Positions 10,721-18,600 of a DNA stretch of 64,000 nucleotides are shown in pieces. The position numbers and the translations under genes are program-made. The stretch's first letter is position 1, and each line of letters starts with the position of its first letter. The stretch lies in the NCBI RefSeq assembly GCF_006171285.1, contig NZ_CP040889.1, positions 3,038,001-3,102,000 on the forward strand, read 5' to 3'. The notes beneath the pieces are model-generated. The model was given only the letters and a program-made list of their open reading frames with translations, had not been told where the DNA came from and did not search any database. This stretch comes from Leclercia adecarboxylata. GTDB taxonomy: Bacteria > Pseudomonadota > Gammaproteobacteria > Enterobacterales > Enterobacteriaceae.

Positions 10721-11482
10721 CTAATTGTTTGCAAGCGCCTGCTGCAGCGCCTTTTCAGCTCGCGTTGCTGCATCACTTTCGCCATGTTCACGCAGAACCT
10801 GTGCCAGCTGGCGCAGCTGCGACGCCGTCAGGCCGACCCGCATGCTTGCTCGCGTATGCGACAGCAGTTGTGATTCGACGCCCGGCGTGGCCGCTAATGC
10901 GCCAACCGTTGCCAGCTCGCGGCTTTGCCAGTCGAGGTTATCACGGGCGAAAATGTCGCCGAAAAGGTGCGTTTGCAGGAACTGGTTAATCACCGGGGCA
11001 AAATCAAACAGCGGGCCCTGGACGGGAGTGCCTGAGATTTTTGTCTGGTTTGCGGTACCGACACGGCGAAGCTCATCCCCGACAGGGATCGGGGCAACCG
11101 GTTCTTTACCCTCAACGTCTTTGATACCACGTTGTTTACGTGCTTCGACGACTTTCATCAGTTCATTAAGCGCATTCAGGCTACGAGGGAAGCCCGTATA
11201 GGCATAAAGCTGGACGAGAATCTCTTTGGTTTCGTTTATCGTAAGCCCGGCATCCAGTCCCTGATTCAGGGCTGCATTCAGCTTATCCATCTGACTGCTG
11301 GCCATCGATGCCGCAATCAACGGGATGGCCTGTTGGCGAGCTGACAGCGTATCTGAAACCTTTTGTTCGTGGTTCATTTCTGAGGCTCCTTTACTGACGG
11401 GCGCAGCATGTGCCGCGAGACCAAAACCAAAGGTCAGCAGTACCGCTGCCGCTAATGCTTTAATGGGCGTGGTATTGTTCAT
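10721..11482 (-). CDS. Exported carboxymuconolactone decarboxylase-family protein
   Basis: A 253-residue protein with a signal peptide (hydrophobic residues ~8-24, cleavage after AHAA) followed by two CMD repeats: residues ~60-125, with the NETKEILVQLYAYTGFPRSLNAL block, and ~160-250, with RDNLDWQSRELATVGALAA. The peroxidatic CxxC of AhpD-type members is absent, so it is not an alkyl-hydroperoxidase-like thiol enzyme. Similar proteins are commonly found with cupins, flavodoxins and aldo/keto reductases, but their reaction is undefined. It overlaps the upstream cupin gene by 23 nt, which suggests translational coupling. Confidence 0.82.
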   Translation of the reverse strand: MNNTTPIKALAAAVLLTFGFGLAAHAAPVSKGASEMNHEQKVSDTLSARQQAIPLIAASMASSQMDKLNAALNQGLDAGLTINETKEILVQLYAYTGFPRSLNALNELMKVVEARKQRGIKDVEGKEPVAPIPVGDELRRVGTANQTKISGTPVQGPLFDFAPVINQFLQTHLFGDIFARDNLDWQSRELATVGALAATPGVESQLLSHTRASMRVGLTASQLRQLAQVLREHGESDAATRAEKALQQALANN

Positions 11483-11939
11483 CTGTCACTAACTCCTTCC
11501 AGTTAACGCTTTTGCCATCCACAATCCCGGTTATCGCCAGATGCGTCATCGCGCTGCCGGGGGCCGCCCCGTGCCAGTGTTTGACGCCCGCCGGGCAAGA
11601 GACAACGTCACCGGCGCGGATAACCTGCACCGGCTGACCTTCTTGTTGGGTGAGCCCAACACCCGAGGTCACAATCAGCCGCTGACCTGCCGGATGCGTA
11701 TGCCAGGCGGAACGAGCGCCGGGTTCAAAGGTGACATAAGCCCCGGAAACACTGATGTCGTTATCCGGTTTGAAGAGAGGATCAACCCTGACGCGACCGG
11801 TAAAGTTTTCGGTTGGCCCGAACACCGCGTTCTGACTTCCTGCGGGGGCGATATGGACAGCAGGATTTTGCTCCGCTGCCCAGGATGAAAATGCGACGAG
11901 GGGCAGTAACAGCCCGAGGTAACGTAAATGTCCGATCAT
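11460..11939 (-). CDS. Exported cupin-domain protein
   Basis: About 159 residues: a signal peptide (MIGHLRYLGLLLPLVAFSSWA) and one cupin barrel. The metal-binding motifs are visible as AWHTHPAGQRLIV and CPAGVKHWHGAAP, which supply His and Glu/Gln-type ligands. The ATG at 11939 was chosen because it gives a proper signal peptide and has AAGGA upstream; the frame extends 29 codons further but would overlap the kinase gene. First gene of the four-gene exported set. A CTGACA-N4-TGTCAG palindrome lies about 80-100 nt upstream, inside the end of the kinase gene, and is the likely binding site for the neighbouring response regulator. Confidence 0.82.
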   Translation of the reverse strand: MIGHLRYLGLLLPLVAFSSWAAEQNPAVHIAPAGSQNAVFGPTENFTGRVRVDPLFKPDNDISVSGAYVTFEPGARSAWHTHPAGQRLIVTSGVGLTQQEGQPVQVIRAGDVVSCPAGVKHWHGAAPGSAMTHLAITGIVDGKSVNWKELVTDEQYHAH

Positions 11940-12001
11940 GCAAAGCGTCCTTATCAATGAAGAGGGGATTGCCTGCGATGATTTTATCGAGAGGGTGATG
12001 A

Positions 12002-12035
12002 CGTCAGGCTGACGCCCCCCTGACAATTCTGTCAG
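12002..12035. promoter_or_regulatory. Candidate response-regulator operator upstream of the cupin operon
   Basis: Two dyads lie side by side: CGTCAG-G-CTGACG at 12002-12014 and CTGACA-ATTC-TGTCAG at 12020-12035. The second has the same arms and spacing as the palindrome at 14231-14246 in front of the regulator and hydrolase genes. It overlaps the 3' end of the kinase gene, so the downstream operon probably has its own regulated promoter here. Confidence 0.55.
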
Positions 12036-13461
12036 TTAACCCGGGTTCCGGCTCAGTGCCGGAGTGAGCGTTGCCCGACGCTTTATCGATTTGCATCGCA
12101 AAGGTGAGGCCAAAAGTATTGATGCCTCCTTCACTACGAGCAAAGACGTCTCCCCGGTGCATAATGGCGACGGCACGCACGATCGACAGACCCAGTCCAT
12201 GATGGGTATCACTCCTGGCTCGGGAGGTGTCAACGCGATAGAACCGCTCGAAAAGTCGGTGTAAGTGCTCTGGTGCTATCGGATCGCCCGGGTTTGACAC
12301 TTCAATACAGGCTTGATGACCGGTTTCGCTTAACCGCACCGTAACCGTACTGTCAGAGGGCGAATGCCTTGCGCTATTTTCCAGTAAATTAGCCAGTGAG
12401 CGGTGGAACAGTCGTCGGTCGATATGCGCGGTGACGTCGCCTTCCACATCCAGAGAAAGCTGTTTTTCAGCAAAAGAAGGCTCTACATACTCCGCTGTTT
12501 TCAGCGTTTCTTCCCGCAGGGACACTTGGGTAAGCTGGGACGCATGTTCACCCGCATGGGCATGGGACAGGAACAGCATGTCGTTAACGATAGACGTCAT
12601 GCGTTCAAGTTCTTCCAGATTGGAACCCAGTAACTCTTCCAGTTCATCCTGCGAGCGTCGGCGCGAAAGCCCCAGCTGCGTCTGGCCGATCAGGTTAGTC
12701 AGCGGAGTCCGGAGCTCATGCGCAACATCGGCATTAAAGCTTTCGAGCTGCCGCCAGGCGACCTCCTGCCGTTCCAGCACGCCATTAAAAGATGATGCTA
12801 ACTGCTGTAATTCGTCAGGTAATGCTTCGGTATTCAGGCGCTGACCATGGTCCCCGGGAGCGAGATGCCTCGCCTGTTTACTGAGCGCCCCAACGGGACG
12901 AAGACCGATCCTTGAAACGACGTATCCCAGTAAGGCGACAATCACGACGCCCAGTGCGGTAATGATCAGTAATGTACGCGTGAACGCATCGAGTGTGCCC
13001 ATGTACGGCGTGGAGTCGATGGCAACCACATAGCGCAGCTCAGGCCTTTCACCGTTGGCGGGTATCGTTTTCACTAAAAGGAACAGCGAGCAGGCACCTT
13101 CTGATGCGCCGGGCACTTTATTAAAGCCTTCCTGTAAAGAAGACCACTGAACGCCCACCGGTGGCGTTCCCCCCATGCTAAAGCGTGGGTTATCGCTCAC
13201 TATCCAGTAGCGAACGCGTTCACCTTCAGAATTGGTTAACACGGTGAATTTATTGGCAAGCAGTGACCAGCCGTCAGCCGAGGTTCGCGCGGTGATCCAC
13301 GGACTCATTAATGATTCGCGAAACAGCAGCTCGTTGTGCATCTGCTTTTGCAAAGAGTCATGCAGGGAGCTTCTGAGCAGGATACCGATAACGGACACAA
13401 TCAGCAGCGCGGATAGGGCAAACATCAGCGCCAGGTGAACGGAGATGGAACGCTTAGGCAT
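12004..13461 (-). CDS. Sensor histidine kinase, CusS/heavy-metal-sensor type
   Basis: A 485-residue inner-membrane kinase: membrane segment ~10-30, periplasmic sensor domain ~31-160, second membrane segment ~163-183, HAMP linker, dimerisation domain with phospho-accepting His248 (NADVAHELRTPLTNL), and an ATPase domain (NLLENSARHSP, DTHHGLGLSIVRA). The architecture is that of the CusS/IrlS/HprS group. The ATG at 13461 has AAGGGG 6 nt upstream and is preferred over the one at 13476. It follows its response regulator by 15 nt. The periplasmic domain has one Cys and no obvious metal motif, and no metal efflux genes are nearby, so the signal may be an oxidant or organic compound rather than a metal. 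Confidence 0.9.
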   Translation of the reverse strand: MPKRSISVHLALMFALSALLIVSVIGILLRSSLHDSLQKQMHNELLFRESLMSPWITARTSADGWSLLANKFTVLTNSEGERVRYWIVSDNPRFSMGGTPPVGVQWSSLQEGFNKVPGASEGACSLFLLVKTIPANGERPELRYVVAIDSTPYMGTLDAFTRTLLIITALGVVIVALLGYVVSRIGLRPVGALSKQARHLAPGDHGQRLNTEALPDELQQLASSFNGVLERQEVAWRQLESFNADVAHELRTPLTNLIGQTQLGLSRRRSQDELEELLGSNLEELERMTSIVNDMLFLSHAHAGEHASQLTQVSLREETLKTAEYVEPSFAEKQLSLDVEGDVTAHIDRRLFHRSLANLLENSARHSPSDSTVTVRLSETGHQACIEVSNPGDPIAPEHLHRLFERFYRVDTSRARSDTHHGLGLSIVRAVAIMHRGDVFARSEGGINTFGLTFAMQIDKASGNAHSGTEPEPGLTDRIVRGASA

Positions 13462-13476
13462 GCTTATCCCCTTCAT

Positions 13477-14157
13477 TTATTCGGACCGGACTTCGAGGAC
13501 ATACCCCATGCCACGAACGGTATGTAACAGCTTGATATCGAACGGCGCATCCACTTTGGCCCGAAGTCGTTTAATGGCCACTTCAACCACGTTGGCATCG
13601 CTGTCGAAATTCATGTCCCATATCTGCTCCGCAATCATCATTTTTGACAGAATCTCTCCCTGATGCCGGGCCAAAAGGCTCAGCAGGGAAAACTCTTTCG
13701 CGGTCAGCTCCAGCCGTGTTCCGGCGCGAAATACGCGACGAGCCAGCAGGTCGAGATGCAGATCGTGAATTTGCAGCTGGGTGATGTCTGCGCCATCCGT
13801 AGCGCGGCGGCGCACCAGCGCCTGAATACGCGCCACCAGCTCAATCAGCGAGAAGGGCTTGGGCAGATAATCATCCGCGCCAAGACGCAGCCCTTTAACG
13901 CGCTCGTCGACCGATCCCCGTGCCGATAGCATCAGTACCGGCGTCTGTTTGATTGCCCGCACGCCCTCCAGTACCCGGTAGCCATCCATCCCCGGCAGCA
14001 TCACATCCAGTATTATCGCGTCGTAGTCGAACTCCAGCGCGTAATGAAGACCTTCAGCGCCATCTGCAGAGACATCTACCGTAAACCAGGACTCACCCAG
14101 CGCACGGTTGAGATAGGTTGACGTTTTTTCTTCATCTTCGACTAACAACAGACGCAT
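13477..14157 (-). CDS. OmpR-family response regulator, CusR-like
   Basis: A 226-residue regulator. Receiver domain residues ~1-115 with the acidic pocket Glu7/Asp8, phospho-acceptor Asp51 (AIILDVMLPGMDG) and the conserved Lys in DDYLPKPF; C-terminal winged helix ~130-222 (LTAKEFSLLSLLARHQG, VVEVAIKRLRAKVD, HTVRGMGYVLE). It forms a two-gene unit with the kinase. The palindrome CTGACA-GCGC-TGTCAG lies about 75 nt upstream, between this gene and the divergent hydrolase, and recurs in front of the cupin operon. The simplest reading is that this regulator controls itself and both sets of exported proteins. Confidence 0.92.
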   Translation of the reverse strand: MRLLLVEDEEKTSTYLNRALGESWFTVDVSADGAEGLHYALEFDYDAIILDVMLPGMDGYRVLEGVRAIKQTPVLMLSARGSVDERVKGLRLGADDYLPKPFSLIELVARIQALVRRRATDGADITQLQIHDLHLDLLARRVFRAGTRLELTAKEFSLLSLLARHQGEILSKMMIAEQIWDMNFDSDANVVEVAIKRLRAKVDAPFDIKLLHTVRGMGYVLEVRSE

Positions 14158-14230
14158 AACGGGACTTCCTCTTAACTATCCAATCGGGATCATTCTGCTT
14201 CTTGATTGCCAACATAAAGCTGACGGCTAC

Positions 14231-14246
14231 CTGACAGCGCTGTCAG
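14231..14246. promoter_or_regulatory. Candidate response-regulator operator in the divergent promoter region
   Basis: CTGACAGCGCTGTCAG is a perfect 16-bp palindrome. Further half-sites surround it: CCTGACA near 14271 and an outward-facing pair, TGTCA at 14292-14296 and TGACA at 14303-14307. It lies between the two-component genes and the divergent hydrolase and repeats the arms of the site at 12020-12035. Confidence 0.6.
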
Positions 14247-14386
14247 AAATACTTCCCACCCGTTCTGTTCCTGACAAAAATGTTATTTCTCTGTCACTAT
14301 GCTGACAGCCCTCTCTCCCTAATCTGAGCCTGCAAATTTGATTCCGCGAGCCTGAATAACCAGGCCGACACTCATCGGGAGAGACC

Positions 14387-15436
14387 ATGAAATTCACGCT
14401 TATCAGTGCAATGCTACTCACGGCAATGGCTGTGGTGTCCTCAGTCAATGCGGCTGATTATAAAAAGAATCCATTCACACTCGTCTATGACGGTGCCATC
14501 ACCGAGAACGTCAAAGGCAAGGTCAACATTCATCCCGTGAAATACGATCTGCATGGCATCCAGATTGCTGCGAATGTCTATACCCCTGCTAACTACGATC
14601 CCGCCAAAAAATACCCTGCTGTAGTGGTGGCACATCCTAATGGCGGCGTAAAAGAACAGGTCGCCGGGTTGTATGCTCAGCGTCTTGCCGAGCAGGGATA
14701 CATCACGATTACCGCCGACGCGGCTTATCAGGGTGCCAGCGGCGGAATGCCTCGCAGCGTGGATAAACCCGCTAATCGCATTGAGGATATCCATGGCATG
14801 GCTGACTACATCAGCCAGTATCCTGGTGTAGATACCGCCCGCCTTGGTCTGCTGGGTATTTGCGGAGGCGGCGGGTATTCACTTGTTGCGGCTGAAACTG
14901 ACAAGCGGTTCAAATCGATAGCAACCATCAGCATGTTTAATTCAGGCCTTGTGCGCCGCAACGGTATGCAGGATTCACAGCTGGATACTGTCCAGCAGCG
15001 TCTTCAGCAGGCTTCTGACGCACGGGCTCAGGAAGCCGCCGGAGGCGAAGTCCTATACTCCGGCGATGCCAACCTGACTGATGAACAGATTGCTAAATTA
15101 CCTTTTGCCTTATATCGCCAGGGCTACGAGTACTACTGGAAAACCCATGCGCATCCGAACTCCACGTTTAAATACACCACCAGCAGTCTTCTGGATTTGA
15201 TGAGCTTTGACGTAACGGACCATATCAATCTCATCAATAAACCGCTGCTGATGATTGCCGGTACAAAAGCCGATACGCTCTATATGACTGAAGATGCGTT
15301 CGCGAAAGCCACCGGGACGAAGGACAAAGAACTCTTCCTGATCGACGGCGCTACCCATATCGAGACGTACTGGGTACCAAAATACGTTGACCAGGCGATG
15401 CAACAGTTAGACGTCTTCTTCGATAAGAATATTTAA
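14387..15436 (+). CDS. Exported alpha/beta hydrolase (dienelactone hydrolase-like)
   Basis: A 349-residue protein with a clear signal peptide (cleavage after SVNA, residue ~23). It carries the hydrolase fold: VVVAHPNGGVKEQ strand (~residue 85), LGLLGICGGGGYSLVAA nucleophile elbow with Cys in place of the usual Ser (G-I-C-G-G), LLMIAGTKADTLYM acid region and a late His in DGATHIETYW. A Cys nucleophile is typical of dienelactone hydrolases. The ATG has GGGAGAG upstream. It is divergent from the two-component genes and shares their candidate operator. Substrate unknown. Confidence 0.82.
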   Translation: MKFTLISAMLLTAMAVVSSVNAADYKKNPFTLVYDGAITENVKGKVNIHPVKYDLHGIQIAANVYTPANYDPAKKYPAVVVAHPNGGVKEQVAGLYAQRLAEQGYITITADAAYQGASGGMPRSVDKPANRIEDIHGMADYISQYPGVDTARLGLLGICGGGGYSLVAAETDKRFKSIATISMFNSGLVRRNGMQDSQLDTVQQRLQQASDARAQEAAGGEVLYSGDANLTDEQIAKLPFALYRQGYEYYWKTHAHPNSTFKYTTSSLLDLMSFDVTDHINLINKPLLMIAGTKADTLYMTEDAFAKATGTKDKELFLIDGATHIETYWVPKYVDQAMQQLDVFFDKNI

Positions 15437-15452
15437 CTAGCCTGCGATGACG

Positions 15453-15473
15453 CCCCAGCCGTACAGGCTGGGG
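15453..15473 (+). terminator. Hairpin after the hydrolase gene
   Basis: CCCCAGCC and GGCTGGGG form a perfect 8-bp GC-rich stem with a 5-nt loop, 16 nt after the hydrolase stop. The T-run is poor. Termination is inferred from position. Confidence 0.5.
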
Positions 15474-15612
15474 TATGCCTGTCAGTTACAGCCACTTTCC
15501 GCTTGAATATTCACTCGATAGATCCAGATTAACGAAGTTGCGGTTAAAGATAATTACGCTATTTAAATAGGCGCTATGAGTTAAATTCATAAGCGTGGCG
15601 GAAATATAGTGG

Positions 15613-16815
15613 TCACTTTTTTATCTGAACGGTCAGTGCCATTACGGCGCTGGCTGCTGTAAACAACGCGATTATCCAGCCCATCGTCCAGGGTGTGCCA
15701 TCACTGAACAGCGCGAGAAGAAGTGAAGAGATGATGCCGCTGCCGTATTGTAACGCGCCCATGAGCGCCGACGCGGAACCCGCCACATTAGGCACTGCAT
15801 CTAATGCGCAGGCCGTGGATGTCGCCGCGATGATGCCATTCATAGAGAAGAACACGAACACAGCGCCGACAATCACGGTAATTCCACCTACGCCCAGGCC
15901 GGTGGTGACCGCCAGCACTATTGCCGCAAGAGTGGCGACGAATACGGCCTTCCTGAGCAACGCTTCCAGTGGGTAGCGGTGAACCAGACGTCTGTTGACC
16001 ATGCTCACCGCCATCAGTCCAAAAATGTTTACTGCAAACAGCCAACCGTAATGCTGCGGATCAACGCCGAAGTAGGTGATGTAGACAAACGGAGATCCGG
16101 TGATAAAGGCATAGGCTGCAACGTAGTAGAACGTCAGGCAGAGGGTAAAACGCATATATTTGGCGTTGGTCAGTAATGCGTAATAGTTACTAAAGGCGCT
16201 GGATACGGACGCTTTCGAACGTTTTTCAGCAGGTAACGTCTCCGGTAACCAGAATAAAGACATCAGCATTAATGTGCCGATAATCGCCAGCAGCCAGAAA
16301 ATGGCATGCCACGAGATGACTTTAATCATCTGCCCGCCGATCAGGGGCCCGGCAATCGGCGCGATGGCCATGATTATCATCAGTGTAGAAAGCATTTGTG
16401 CTGCACGAGTGCGGCTAAACAGGTCACGGATCATTGCTCGTGCCAACATCGGCCCGGTACAGGCACCTAACGCCTGAAAAACACGCCAGAAGACTATTTG
16501 AACGATATCTGTTGATAACGCACAGCCCACCGAGCCGATGATGAACAGCCCTAAACCGATAAACAGTGGCAGACGACGCCCATAACGATCGCTAATCGGC
16601 CCCCAAATCAGTTGCGCAATGCAGAAACCGATAAGGAACCCAGTGATTGTCAGCTCTGCATCACCCTGCAAATCTTTGGCCATCAAGGGCATAGCAGGAA
16701 GATAGATGTCGGTTGATAAAGAGGTAACAGCCATCAGGGCGCTGAGAATGAGTAGAAACGAGAGGCCAGTTTTTTTAGCTGTAGCCGACTGTGTTTGTAC
16801 CTGTTGATTAAGCAT
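15613..16815 (-). CDS. Bcr/CflA-family multidrug efflux MFS transporter
   Basis: A 400-residue, twelve-span inner-membrane proton antiporter. The family marks are present: LSTDIYLPAMPLMAKDL in the first segment, WGPISDRYGRRLPLF in the first cytoplasmic loop (MFS motif A) and APIAGPLIGGQMI (motif C of drug antiporters) around residue 155. Bcr/CflA pumps export bicyclomycin, sulfonamides, chloramphenicol or cysteine in different members; the substrate here cannot be read. It stands alone, convergent with the hydrolase gene. E. coli Bcr is similar in length, but orthology is not claimed. Confidence 0.87.
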   Translation of the reverse strand: MLNQQVQTQSATAKKTGLSFLLILSALMAVTSLSTDIYLPAMPLMAKDLQGDAELTITGFLIGFCIAQLIWGPISDRYGRRLPLFIGLGLFIIGSVGCALSTDIVQIVFWRVFQALGACTGPMLARAMIRDLFSRTRAAQMLSTLMIIMAIAPIAGPLIGGQMIKVISWHAIFWLLAIIGTLMLMSLFWLPETLPAEKRSKASVSSAFSNYYALLTNAKYMRFTLCLTFYYVAAYAFITGSPFVYITYFGVDPQHYGWLFAVNIFGLMAVSMVNRRLVHRYPLEALLRKAVFVATLAAIVLAVTTGLGVGGITVIVGAVFVFFSMNGIIAATSTACALDAVPNVAGSASALMGALQYGSGIISSLLLALFSDGTPWTMGWIIALFTAASAVMALTVQIKK

Positions 16816-16958
16816 GGTGATCCGTTGGACATGTAAAGATAAAGCATGTTAACGGGTTTGCGCTCGCTGATAATCACAGGTGGGAGGATAGGGACTATGA
16901 ATGGCATTCATTAATGAAAGTTAATTTATCAGATAACGCTTTTATAGACAAAAGTAGC

Positions 16959-16986
16959 ATCCCTTTTTATAAGGGATTTATTTTTA
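16959..16986 (+). terminator. Small hairpin followed by a T-rich stretch
   Basis: ATCCCTT-TTTAT-AAGGGAT is followed by TTATTTTTAA on the plus strand, the form of an intrinsic terminator for plus-strand transcription. No plus-strand gene is recognised immediately upstream (16816-16958), so it may end a short unannotated transcript or be fortuitous. Confidence 0.35.
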
Positions 16987-17006
16987 ATCAAATGAATGAA
17001 GGTCTC

Positions 17007-17548
17007 TTAAGTCACCTGACCATAATACCAGCGTTCTCCCGTGAACCATTCATCACGATCGTCGCTTCCATAATATTCGAGTGTGATACCTATTTCCTGT
17101 ACGTTATCTGGCAGAACGAGTCCCCATTCAGCAGCAAGACTACGATCTTTGATCAAAGCAGAAGCACCATTTTCAGAACGATCTTCAGTTATGAAGCCTT
17201 GATAATATTCTTCGGAGCGATAAAGACAGACCTCACTTGTAAACATATCTGGAAGACATACCATAGCGGTAATTCGAGGGCTGTAATTCATACTAGCAGT
17301 AGCCGTTATGAGGTTTGAACAAGCATTAATTAAAGCTTGTGCACAAGCTGCTTTGGTTTTAAGCGTGCTGTATTTTCCCTGAACGAGATTTATATCTACC
17401 GGAATTTTGAAATTCCAGTAATGCTCTTCTTCTGGAAAAATACTACGTTCAGGGCTATAAAAGTACCAGCCCAACGATTAAGAGCTTTTATGCGTCGGGT
17501 AATATTTCTGACTTTGGTTCTATGATCTCTGTTAAGTCGTCTACTCAT
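17007..17548 (-). pseudogene. DUF3916-like protein, interrupted by a -1 frameshift
   Basis: Two frames join into one protein. An ATG at 17548 with AGGT upstream encodes MSRRLNRDHRTKVRNITRRI and continues KALNRWAGTF; at the four-base T run (AAAA at 17459-17462 on the plus strand) the reading must shift by one base to continue YSPERSIFPEEEHYWNFKIPV to the stop at 17007. The joined product of ~180 residues resembles DUF3916 proteins, which have a basic, arginine-rich N-terminus and a YWxFKLPV-like block. Loss of one T from a run of five would explain the break, as would a sequencing error. If only the downstream part is made, it would have to start at the TTG at 17474. Function is unknown for the family. 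Confidence 0.55.
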
Positions 17549-17805
17549 AAATAATGTACCTATTAGCTGCTTAAACGGTTCACGTTTTGCCCCTATACAA
17601 GAGCATTCTATCCTAAGTTGTTCCGCTTATCGTTACGTCTGCAATATAACGCACCGCAATCGGCTTATGAGAATTTATGTCCGCTCTTTGCTCAAAGCAG
17701 TCCCGTCACATTCCCTTTGGCAGTAATGTCGCAAAAGCATAACCCAAGGCTTTATTTAAATAGCCTGTGAATTCGCCAGGATTTATCAGGTGGTTCATTA
17801 ATTTT
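17549..17805. other. Intergenic region without a recognisable gene
   Basis: An AT-rich stretch between the DUF3916-like gene and the hairpin at 17806. Only short frames without ribosome sites are present. A small palindrome, AGGCT-N10-AGCCT, lies near 17741-17766. Nothing else was recognised. Confidence 0.4.
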
Positions 17806-17852
17806 GCAGCCTGTCTTTCTTAACACTTCTATGGAGAAGGAAGACAGGCTGC
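17806..17852 (-). terminator. Long stem-loop downstream of the periplasmic protein gene
   Basis: GCAGCCTGTCTTTCTT pairs with AAGGAAGACAGGCTGC over 16 bp with one mismatch and a 15-nt loop. It begins 10 nt after the stop of the gene at 17862-18476. The minus strand continues AAAATTAATG, so there is no T-run; it may act as a 3'-end stabiliser or factor-dependent terminator. Confidence 0.5.
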
Positions 17853-17861
17853 CCAGCGACG

Positions 17862-18476
17862 TTAAAACTGCGGCTTGGTCGCGTTTTGCTGATCCATAAA
17901 TTTTATTCTGGCGTTTTGCCAGGCAGGATCGATCAACGTCAGTTTTGTGCTGGCCACTTTCAGTTCGGCTGTACCCTGTTCGCATCCCATGCCTGTCCCG
18001 GGCAGGGGTTTTTCACACCATATAGGGTTCGTATCAGGGGCGGAAACCGGGCCATATTTTGCCAGCGCGGCTTCCTTCATTGACGCTGCATTATCGCTCG
18101 TCCAGGGGATCTCATAGGAGATCAAGGCTGCAGCCATCGGGTTGCTTTTGTCGTAAGGGACGCGAGGTTCGAAACTCACCTGCATCCGGGTACCGTTGTT
18201 CTCATAGACCAGATACATAACCTGCGGGCTCCCGGTAATCTTGGTTGCCACCTGGTATGTCGCAGACTTAGAGGCTTCGATTTTGTCGGCTGAGACACCA
18301 AAATTTTTCTGCATCGCTGCTCGGGCTTGTTCAACGCTCATCCCGGTCTTCACGCCGCCGACATCAAAGGATTTTACATCAACAGCATGCACCGGCTGCG
18401 CGGCGCTGGCGGGGGAGACGATACAAGGTAAAGCCATAAGAATGGCAGGGGGCAATGCGAAGAGAGTTTTTTTCAT
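17862..18476 (-). CDS. Periplasmic protein of unknown function
   Basis: A 204-residue protein with a signal peptide (residues 1-26, cleavage after ASA) and an AGGA ribosome site. The mature part opens FDVGGVKTGMSVEQARAAM, a pattern seen in small BamE-like or DUF-type periplasmic domains where a short helix follows the GMS turn. Two cysteines (in IWCEKP and MGCEQG) could form a disulphide in the periplasm. No enzyme motif is visible. It stands alone, 125 nt before the end of paoD and on the same strand, with its own palindrome-containing upstream region. I do not recognise the gene. Confidence 0.7.
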   Translation of the reverse strand: MKKTLFALPPAILMALPCIVSPASAAQPVHAVDVKSFDVGGVKTGMSVEQARAAMQKNFGVSADKIEASKSATYQVATKITGSPQVMYLVYENNGTRMQVSFEPRVPYDKSNPMAAALISYEIPWTSDNAASMKEAALAKYGPVSAPDTNPIWCEKPLPGTGMGCEQGTAELKVASTKLTLIDPAWQNARIKFMDQQNATKPQF

Positions 18477-18558
18477 CTACTTTCCTGTAGGGGTTAGTTA
18501 AGTGCGATTTCCATTTTCAGCTTCAAGTGTGTGGTAACCCGTCCACACGATGAAACAG

Positions 18559-18575
18559 TGTTAAATAATTTAACA
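18559..18575. promoter_or_regulatory. AT-rich palindrome upstream of the periplasmic protein gene
   Basis: TGTTAAAT-A-ATTTAACA is a perfect 17-bp palindrome, 83 nt upstream of the start at 18476 and 26 nt after the paoD stop. It could be an operator for the downstream gene or a weak hairpin ending the pao operon. The regulator is unknown. Confidence 0.3.
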
Positions 18576-18600
18576 TGCACTCAGGAAACCAGGCGTAAAA

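Noticed and set aside
12004..14157. Copper/silver two-component system CusRS
   Set aside because: The proteins are of that family, but no cusCFBA, metal ATPase or multicopper oxidase genes are nearby and the candidate operators lead to exported redox and hydrolase genes.
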